64,000 nucleotides of DNA from Halisarca cf. caerulea (lineage: Eukaryota > Porifera > Demospongiae > Chondrillida > Halisarcidae). Location: assembly GCA_963170055.1 (NCBI GenBank), contig CAUJGJ010000242.1, positions 6,425,859 to 6,489,858 of the forward strand, read 5' to 3'. Shown piece after piece: positions 43,726 to 64,000 of this stretch; positions within the stretch are counted from its first letter, which is position 1; every line of letters begins with the position of its first letter. The translations under genes and the position numbers were made by a program. The notes under the pieces were generated by a model. The model searched no databases. It was given only the letters and a program-made list of their open reading frames with translations, and had not been told where the DNA came from.

Positions 43726-45369
43726 ATGGCTCAAAGAATGCATGAGGTAGTGGCATTAGGGTGCGTAATGGATGAGGCTGATTGGAATGACAGTGACATT
43801 GATGAAGATGTGGAAGATGAGTCTGGTTGTAAAGAGCAGTACGAGCCATGTTACACAAATGAAAGAAAGTGTAACTGAAATCAGTCACCATGAAGACAGC
43901 CTTGAGGGCTGACTGCATGGACACAGACATCACACTACGACTCGTGATGTAGAGTTCTTGGAGCCAGTCGGTCCTGCTCCACCATATCTGCCCAGCAGTG
44001 GAACGCCATTAGCATTCTTCATGTTGATGGGTGGTCCAGACTTTTTTGAGTACTTGGCTACTGAGATCAACAGATATGCCCAACATAAGCCACCACCTGC
44101 TTCTTACAAGTAGAAAAATACGAATGCCAATGAAATGATGCTTTTCATTGGCATAATTTTCGCAATGGGAGTAAATGTTCAACCTCAGATGCTAGACTAC
44201 ACAAAAAATGATGTTATTCTTGGTGCTCCTGGGATAGTACGTGGCATGCCAATCATAAGCTTTAAAGCACTGTTGTCTGCACTCCATTTAAATGACAACA
44301 GAACGGCCAAACAACGAGGTGAAACAGGGTACGATAAGCTGCACAAGGTGAGGCCCTTCTTTGAGAGGCTCCAAAGAACTTCTTAGAAGGTTACCACCCA
44401 AACCGCGAGAATTCAATTGATGAGGCAATGGTGGGATTCAAGGGTCGTTCCTCCATGAAGCAGTTTATGCCCATGAAGCCAGCAAAACAGGGGTGCAAGG
44501 TGTGGTGTAGGTGTGATGCAAAAACTGGGTACACTTGTGAATTTCAAGTTTACTGTGGAGCAAGTGAAGCCTCGGAGCATCCTTTAGAAACAAAAGTTGT
44601 CCTGGAACTTGCTAAACAGCTATTTGGCAAGGGACACCATCTTTACTTTGATAACTTTTTCAGTTCTGTCGATCTGGCCAACATCCTCTTGACTCACAAG
44701 ACAGGGATGATCGCTACCACAAGAGTCAATAGGAAAAAGTACCCATCCCATGCAAGAGCTACAAAGGGTATCCCTATCAAGAGGAGCATCCAAACATCAC
44801 CATGTTGGAGATGTTGATTGCTTTGTCTGGCAGGATAAAAAAACAAGTTTACTTTATTAGCACCATTGGAGATCCAAGCAAGTCTACAACAGGAAAAAGG
44901 AAGAACAAAGATGGGAGTACGGTAGAGATATTCTGTCCAGAGGCTGTCAGCTTATACAACCAGAACATGGGTGGAGTGGACAACGCAGACGCCAAGAGGA
45001 AAGTTTACAGTTGCTTGAGGCGGGGAAAGAAGTGGTGGCTGCGCCTCAGTCAATGTCAACATCCTTCAACAAAAGACTCCAAACTGCCCTGATGAACCTC
45101 AGAAGGATTTTCAGCTAGAATTGTCTAAGGAATTGATGTCTGCCCATTCATCAAGGAAACTTCCTGGGCGCAGAAGAGTTGACGGCGCTCCTTCGCGATA
45201 TGTTGAAAGGCACTTCCCTGACACTTTAAGAAAATCTCTTCATTGCCGAGTATGCGCCACATCGAAGATGAGGAAACATACCAGCTATTGCTGTAAGGAC
45301 TGCTGTTCTTCTACACCTGTTCCTCTTTGCATTACTCCTTGTTTTAAGCTGTATCACACTAAGAACTGA
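43726..45369 (+). pseudogene. Decayed piggyBac-type transposase gene
   Basis: Plus-strand pieces in several frames give the piggyBac (DDE_Tnp_1_7) order. An acidic N-terminus starts at 43726 (EADWNDSDIDEDVEDE). Then come GGPDFFEYLATEINRYA, the conserved IGIIFAMGVN and GYDKLHKVRPFFERL segments, and the first catalytic aspartate in DEAMVGFKGR (about 44420). The second is in LYFDNFFSS (about 44650) and the third in NMGGVDNADAKRKVYS (about 44970), followed by KKWWLRL. A cysteine-rich C-terminus (CRVCATSKMRKHTSYCCKDC) closes it. Stops and frameshifts near 43880, 44115, 44385, 44800 and 45060 inactivate it. No terminal repeats or TTAA duplication were located. It lies in a putative intron of the host gene. 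Confidence 0.8.
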
Positions 45370-46027
45370 TAGGATTTAGTAGCGAGATATTACAGACGCC
45401 ATTTTATTTACTGTAAATTATTGTACATGCGTTGTATAACTTTGTACATTGAAAGAATTTTGTCTGGCTGTAGCCCTTTTGTACATGTACATCAGCCATT
45501 GAAACTTAAAGTTTGTGCATTGTGTATTCTTACTACAAGTAATACAGCTATCATTTTTGAACATAATCGCTTAAACTTTTATAATTCGAACTTTAAGGCC
45601 TACGATCCACCAAAGTGGACGGTAAACTCGAGCGACCTACAGGCGCGCGAACTCGAGAATGAAAATGGTTACACATTCATCCTGGTTACAAGATTTATCT
45701 TTGCCTATTTGTTTTATAATTTTCTTTCTATACAAAAATGTCCTATATATCTTCTACCAAGTCTGAAAATGCACCAAAAGTGATCTCAGAGGCTATAAAA
45801 CTCTAAATTTTCACACTTACCCCCTTTGCCCATTGCTCTTTTTTTTAAATGAAACCCGGACAAAACTATACACATTCTCCCCCAACATAAAAACACAAAA
45901 CACAGATGAGAGGCAGTGCAGCTACAAAGCAGGGGGCACAAATAATAGCTAAAGTATCCAACACTTCCATGTTGTGGATTTAAAGATTTCTTATAGTTTT
46001 ATAAAAACTGCAATTTAAAACAATTGC

Positions 46028-46250
46028 AAGTATGTTATGTCCAATCAGGACATTAACAAAAATGTCCGCCGTTATCATCGGAGTGAAATCAATCGGTCTG
46101 TTTTGCATGTGCACGAGTAGTGATGCCCAGAAAACACTTTGCGCTATAACTTAAGCATATATACGTTGTATCTGAGTCTTTTAGATTCTTGAGGAGGGTC
46201 ACAAAGCTTTGTATGACGCGTTTTTCTGACCGTATAAAAAAAAAAACATA
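46028..46250 (+). mobile_element. F1 left-end remnant
   Basis: GCAAGTATGTTATGTCCAATCAGG, the AAAAATGTCCGCCGTTATC stretch and later blocks repeat the left part of the F1 copy at 16073. It breaks at an F3 end (CGGGGTATTTATAACCGCC at about 46255). Confidence 0.5.
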
Positions 46251-46869
46251 CACGGGGTATTTATAACCGCCTGTGAGAAAAATGACAAAATGGCCGTTGC
46301 TGAGAAGTTGCACACATACTCTACGTTTTCTTCTAAATATGAATAGATGAGAGTTGAATCTGCTTATCAGATTAAGCATAGGCGTAGTGCAAGGTCAGGT
46401 AGGCCGGCTACAGCCAGGACCAACAAATTCAGATTAGGGAGGAAAGGGAAGCCAGATGTATTAAATCTTTCCAGGACTATTGAAAGATTTACCTTTCAAT
46501 AGTTAACAATAGTGACAATTGGTAAGTTTATTTCTGCATAGAGTGAAGATAGCGTTGATTCGTTCATATAAAATGGTATTTTACAAGCTTGTTAAACAGT
46601 CACCATTAAAATCGCCACTTTTTGATTACGCAATCACCCATCACACTTCAGTTTCTCTGAAATAAACTGCATGCTAATTTAACTGATGTGGCTAAATAAT
46701 CATGAACTTAGAGTACATTTCTCACCAACCAAAGAAGTATGAAGACTTTGCTTACAACAGGGTATACGATACCCAAAATGTTAAAGGGCATTAGCCTGAT
46801 CAACCCCAACGCTACACACTGCTACACCCCTGTTTAGGTTACACATATGTTAGCTGCTATGAAGCTACA

Positions 46870-47480
46870 AATATACACAGGTGCAGTTATGTCCGAATCC
46901 AGCCATAAGTGTAACATTATACAGTTTCACTCAATGAATTTCATTATTGTGCTAACCGCATGGGTTTGTCACATGCAGATAGCTAGATTTTTGTGATGAC
47001 ATCATGCAGGAACTGGACGTATACTTGACAATACAAGAAAGATGTTCAGACTCTTTCGTAGAACATGTGACAGCATGTGACTGCAGTCTAAAGAAGAGAG
47101 ATGCTCGAGTGGAAGTTTTCTTTCAAAATCACGGTGGTAAAGATCTCAACTCAGAGCAATGGCAATAGTGCCATCAGGTTCCCAATAGTCCAAACCACAG
47201 TGAAAGATTCCTGGAGCTTTGTACCTTCTACCGTTCGAGTTATGTCCCATGTTTTATGGTTTGAGACCTCCGAAAACGACAGAAACCCCTGGACATAACA
47301 GCCGTGCTTTGAGCTACCAGGCTGCAGCAATCTTTCAGGGCACTTACATACCAAAGGAGTCGTTTGAATCTAATGGCGTGTTCAGAAGCTGAGATTTTTA
47401 CCAGTGTGATTTTGCTTTGTTGTCTTTTCAACAGTAGCCGAAGAAATTGCGTGGAGTGGGACGTTCAACTTATAGATTGT
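46870..47480 (+). mobile_element. F1 element, partial
   Basis: Starts CAGGTGCAGTTATGTCCGAA and follows the 11924 copy (AATGAATTTCATTATTG, GGGTTTGTCACATGC). A foldback lies at about 47180-47350 with internal TTATGTCC and GGACATAACAGCCGTG. The right end is not clear. Confidence 0.5.
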
Positions 47481-47619
47481 CTTAAAGAGAACACCAACAT
47501 CACGTCAATATGTTTGTATAATGTATAATAGTAGGTTCATGCCAATATGACCCAATGTAGAAAGCAAAAAATGGGGTTAATTTTAGTGCCTATGAAGCCA
47601 ACCCAACCCATGGCCAAGT

Positions 47620-47946
47620 GAACTCTACATGGAAAAGTTGTATAGCGCCAATAACTCACGGTTGGTACCATAAGATCGTCGCTAGCTTGTTCCTCATTTA
47701 GCACCCAGCAGTAAACTAAAATTCTGAAGAACAGCTTGGTTTGTTCACATGCCAGCATGTGACAGACACCTACAACGACAGAAAATGTCACTAAATGCAG
47801 ATTCTGAATTCGTATACGCCTGAATAACAGTTTGAATCACGAGATAACCGCATGACTAATATTACATAGGTGTCGAAGCAAAATATTTCATTGCTATCCA
47901 AACTAAGGCGTGCTATCATAACAATACTGGACATGTCCCACATGCG
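47620..47946 (+). mobile_element. F2 right-half remnant
   Basis: The block CTCTACATGGAAAAGTTG starts it. Then GTGACAGACACC, the CTATCATAACAATACTGG subterminal block and the terminus GGACATGTCCCACATGCG at 47946. Confidence 0.55.
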
Positions 47947-48240
47947 ATCTTAAGACTCGATCGAAGTAGGATTGGACGAGATTCGAAGGCATCTAGAGGT
48001 CCTGCGAAGTGACTTTATCTTATCCTTCAACAAAACTGCCATTTTCATGATATTTCATCAATACAAAAGCGCAACGTCACAAAAGTCACCTTCTCTCTCC
48101 ATTCTGTTCATACGTGAAATTTCGTCGTCATTTAAAAGACGCTTAATGACGCATTAACAACAGCCGCTAATTGATGACGTAGAAAACAAGCACCACCCAT
48201 AATCGGAACAACCAACAGACGGTTATAAACATCCTGTGAA
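47947..48240 (-). mobile_element. F3 MITE, partial
   Basis: Reverse-orientation match to the left part of the F3 copy at 8914-9160 (AAAACTGCCATTTTC, CAGCCGCTAATTGATGACGT, CAAGCACCACCC), ending GACGGTTATAAACATCCTGTG. Confidence 0.55.
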
Positions 48241-48246
48241 TGTGAG

Positions 48247-48403
48247 AGGATGGAAAATTAACCAATGTGATCAAAATATGCATGATGCCCCGCTGTCCCA
48301 TCAGGGGATCCTACACATGACTCACGGTTAACCCATGCGTGGGATCCCCTGATGGACAGGCATCAGGCATGTTTTGATCCCATTGGTTAATTTCCATTCA
48401 TTC
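48247..48403. repeat. Foldback repeat
   Basis: AAATTAACCAATGTGATCAAAA near 48255 is answered by TTTTGATCCCATTGGTTAATT near 48373. An inner stem CATCAGGGGATCC and GGATCCCCTGATG lies around a short loop. It looks like a very small hairpin-only element. Confidence 0.7.
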
Positions 48404-48461
48404 ACTTACCTAGTCCAATCAGTTTATAGTTTTTTAGTTTGTGTGTACCTGAAGAAGCTCA

Positions 48462-49454
48462 CGCAGGTAGGTTATGTCTGTAGTTTATTTAAGGCCAAGC
48501 AGGATTTTTACATAGCAATTACTTTATTGTTTACCATGCAAGGGTCACATGATTTCAACGACTCAACACCTTGAGCAAAGAAAAAACACTTTGAAAACAG
48601 AGGACCTGGTCCAAAGTCGTTCTTTCATTGCTGATTTTGTTATCTTATCTAAAAATGATAATCATTTTGTTCCTTTTAAAATTAGTTTAGCAGGTATTCT
48701 GTCAGTACACACGGCAGTCTAGTTTTTTATATCACCTAATCAAACCACGTGACTGCATGTGACTTCAACCTACCTTGCAGTCAATTTTCACATGAATACT
48801 TCAACGAAAATTCCGGTAATAGAGACGCCAGAGTTTGGCCTTGAAACTTCAGTATGGTATTCCTATAGGACCAAAGCTCCAAAATTGAATCTTGCGACTT
48901 TGTACATTGTTCCATTCCATTTATGTCCAGCTTCTTGTAGCTGGGGACCCTCTTTTTTAGCAGAAACCCTTGGAAAGAGGAAAGATGCAAGATTCAATTT
49001 AGTAAGATTTCAATTTGTGCTTTAGTTTGAACTTAGTTTTATGAGCAAAGGCCAGGACTTTACCACAGGAATTTGGCATTTGACATTGTTTCATATGGTT
49101 AAAGAAAATACGGCATGAATAGTATATACGTAACTTATAATCTCCTTATTATCTTTTTAGCAATTCAGATACTAAGTATATATATATATGCTAATATATA
49201 TATATATATATATATGCTAGTATATATATATATGCATGTACATATACATGTATATATATATAATATATATATATATGCTAGTATATATATATATATATAT
49301 ATACTAAGTATATATGTATATGTGGTAACAAGTGTTTCTAGAACATCCACTCATAATAAAACCGAAAACTAGCCAAACATTTGAAGGACCATGAAGGCGA
49401 TACCATTCTTTATTGTTTGTCCATAAATTGAACATAAAATACGTGCGCAAGTGG
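48462..49454 (+). mobile_element. F1 element with internal (TA)n expansion
   Basis: Left end CGCAGGTAGGTTATGTCTG at 48462; degenerate right end GAACATAAAATACGTGCGC at 49454. The central foldback (AAATTGAATCTTGCGACTTTG near 48885 and GATGCAAGATTCAATTTAG near 48980) is typical of F1. A (TA)n-rich stretch at 49174-49323 interrupted by TGC and GTG units lies within the right half. Confidence 0.5.
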
Positions 49455-49549
49455 GCAAAACTTTGTACAATTGAATGATTGCTGAGGAAAATTGTCACAT
49501 GCGTTATCTGTCCAAAGATAAAACTTATCCTACAAAACAGGAAACATTA

Positions 49550-49646
49550 AAATCCACGTACATTCAACAGGAGGCTCATATGTCTTGTAAAGAATACCAA
49601 AATTTTCGCACCTTCAAATTAGCCCGGACATATCCCATATGCATAA
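49550..49646 (+). mobile_element. F2 arm remnant
   Basis: Sequence CCAAAATTTTCGCACCTTC and terminal GGACATATCCCATATGC correspond to an F2 arm. Confidence 0.4.
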
Positions 49647-49818
49647 TTGTATCATTCCATGGTGTACTGCTTCAAAATGTTGTCTTCAGATGTAAAACAA
49701 ATTGATTTCACAGTAAGTACATGAAGTCATGCATTACATGAATGTGGTAATAATTTTGTGTGGATACCTATTAGTAAGGATTAATTTATTCTGTCTTAAT
49801 TGCGCTTGACAGTTGTAG

Positions 49819-49887
49819 GAATAGACTCCAAGTGTACAGTACTGCAACATGATTCTGAGTCAGAAAAAGTCATTTATCCTCAACAAG
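49819..49887 (+). CDS. Putative 69-bp exon (tandem copy 1)
   Basis: Acceptor GCTTGACAGTTGTAG, donor GTAGAG. Phase 1 to 1, reading GIDSKCTVLQHDSESEK then VIYPQQ. The following intron begins with a GAACTGGGTTTG block shared with the exon at 50096, so the two exons are a local duplication. Confidence 0.55.
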
Positions 49888-50095
49888 GTAGAGTGAACTG
49901 GGTTTGTCAACAATAAATGCATGCACTACAGCTAAAGATCTACTTCTAAACATTGTCTTTTACATGTATGTCATAAATTAAATGTACATGTTGAAAATGA
50001 TAGACATTTACAGTATACACTTCATGCATTGCCTAAATGTGCATGTATTTAGTGATGCCTAAGAATTTATGCTACCTTGCCATTGACAGTTGTAG

Positions 50096-50149
50096 GAAAA
50101 GACCATCCCCATTGTTCACTGGCAGACGAAGTGGTTTACCCTCAAGAAG
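50096..50149 (+). CDS. Putative 54-bp exon (tandem copy 2)
   Basis: Acceptor CATTGACAGTTGTAG, donor GTAATG. Phase 1 to 1, reading GKDHPHCSLADE then VVYPQE. The same acceptor context, the same exon end (YPQ) and the same downstream intron words as the exon 277 bp upstream. It is the last exon I can see before the retroelement cluster. Confidence 0.55.
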
Positions 50150-50263
50150 GTAATGAACTGGGTTTGCTATTGAATAATCAATGCATGCAATACTGCCAAC
50201 TTAAAGGGTCCACTCCTACATTATTATTATATTCTATATAATACTATTTAAATTATAATAATG

Positions 50264-53127
<2,864 letters not shown>

Positions 53128-53151
53128 TATATATATATATATATTTTTTTT

Positions 53152-53182
<31 letters not shown>

Positions 53183-53699
53183 AATTATTATTGTGATATA
53201 AATGGGTAAATTAGAGTAATTTACAAGTCACTAATTGTTCTACACCTATAATTACTGTCAATGACAAGGCAAGTGAGCTCTCTTCCCGTCGTAGCTGTCC
53301 ATAAGCAAATACAAGGAGACGCCAAAAGTAATGCCAAAATGGCGGGAGGTGCAAAGAAGAACACACTCCTTAATGCCCTTGGGCAACTGCCAACGTAGAA
53401 GAAGAAAGCCTGATACGGCCAGCGACTGTTCTTCCTGCTCTATCTCAGCCTGACAGACTACCCATGGGTGAGGAGTGCCAACAGCAAAAGCCGAAAAGGC
53501 GGAAGGTGCAAAGAAGGACGCTCCCCATCCCGTGGAAAGCAGCAAGCGATGGCGATGGTAGTCACTGGGAACTTGATGTTTCGACCGTTTCTCTGCCTTA
53601 TCCATTGACCGATTCTTTGACTGAGACGTCACTTCAAGCTCATCTTCAGCAATGATCACCCGCGTACGCGTGTTGGCCGCCATCTTTGGCCAACAATGC

Positions 53700-53700
<1 letters not shown>
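53128..53700 (-). mobile_element. Short element between tails, possible non-autonomous relative
   Basis: The minus-strand segment begins near AAGATGGCGGCCAACACGCG, which resembles the 5' start of copy C (AAGATGGCCAACCCGCG). It ends in (TAA)n, A8 and (TA)n at about 53180-53128, the same tail type as the full copies. A 141-residue frame (53258-53683) has no RT or endonuclease motif. It may be an internally deleted or parasitic derivative. Confidence 0.4.

Positions 53701-64000
<10,300 letters not shown>

Noticed and set aside
53258..53683. 141-residue frame as a gene
   Set aside because: No recognisable domain and bounded by retroelement tails; kept only as part of a possible non-autonomous element.

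Overview
This window is eukaryotic, AT-rich, repeat-saturated DNA, almost certainly from an invertebrate animal. A marine sponge or cnidarian is my best guess, from the kinds of retroelement present; the sequence does not prove it. There is no bacterial gene organisation and I saw no rRNA or tRNA gene. Almost all long reading frames belong to transposable elements. The only host-like coding signal is a chain of short exons with good splice sites between about 28.6 and 50.2 kb on the + strand.

Layout. From 1 to 12.9 kb lie nested copies of short DNA elements. Family F1 has terminal repeat CGCAGGTATGTTATGTCC and F2 has CGCATGTGGGACATGTCC. F3, with ends like CACAGGGTATTTATAACCG, has inserted into a piggyBac transposase fragment. 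A truncated retroelement remnant lies at 4.87-5.58 kb. From 12.96 to about 20.0 kb, on the - strand, is one decayed non-LTR retrotransposon with cysteine-rich N-terminus, reverse transcriptase and restriction-like endonuclease, cut by three DNA-element insertions. From 21.28 to 27.71 kb is a young Ty3/gypsy LTR retrotransposon with 342-bp LTRs, a TGTT target duplication and a tRNA-Pro-like primer site, itself inserted in an F1-type element.

From 28.6 to 50.2 kb, small exons of 54-93 bp (plus a 213-bp one) keep compatible phases across distances filled with F1/F2/F3 elements, a gypsy integrase-LTR fragment (36.6-37.9 kb), a decayed piggyBac gene (43.7-45.4 kb), foldbacks and an unidentified protein remnant (32.3-33.3 kb).

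From 50.3 to 64.0 kb is the most striking part. At least five copies of one retrotransposon type (N-terminal zinc motif, reverse transcriptase with YLDD/FLDD, CCHC motif, restriction-like endonuclease) lie in both orientations, and almost every boundary abuts (TA)n or a (TAA)n/poly-A tail followed by (TA)n. One copy (56.5-59.4 kb) has an intact 954-residue frame and a second is nearly intact. The arrangement suggests a retrotransposon lineage that targets (TA)n microsatellites, with copies piling up in a (TA)n-rich landing zone. This is the leading candidate for an undescribed system here.
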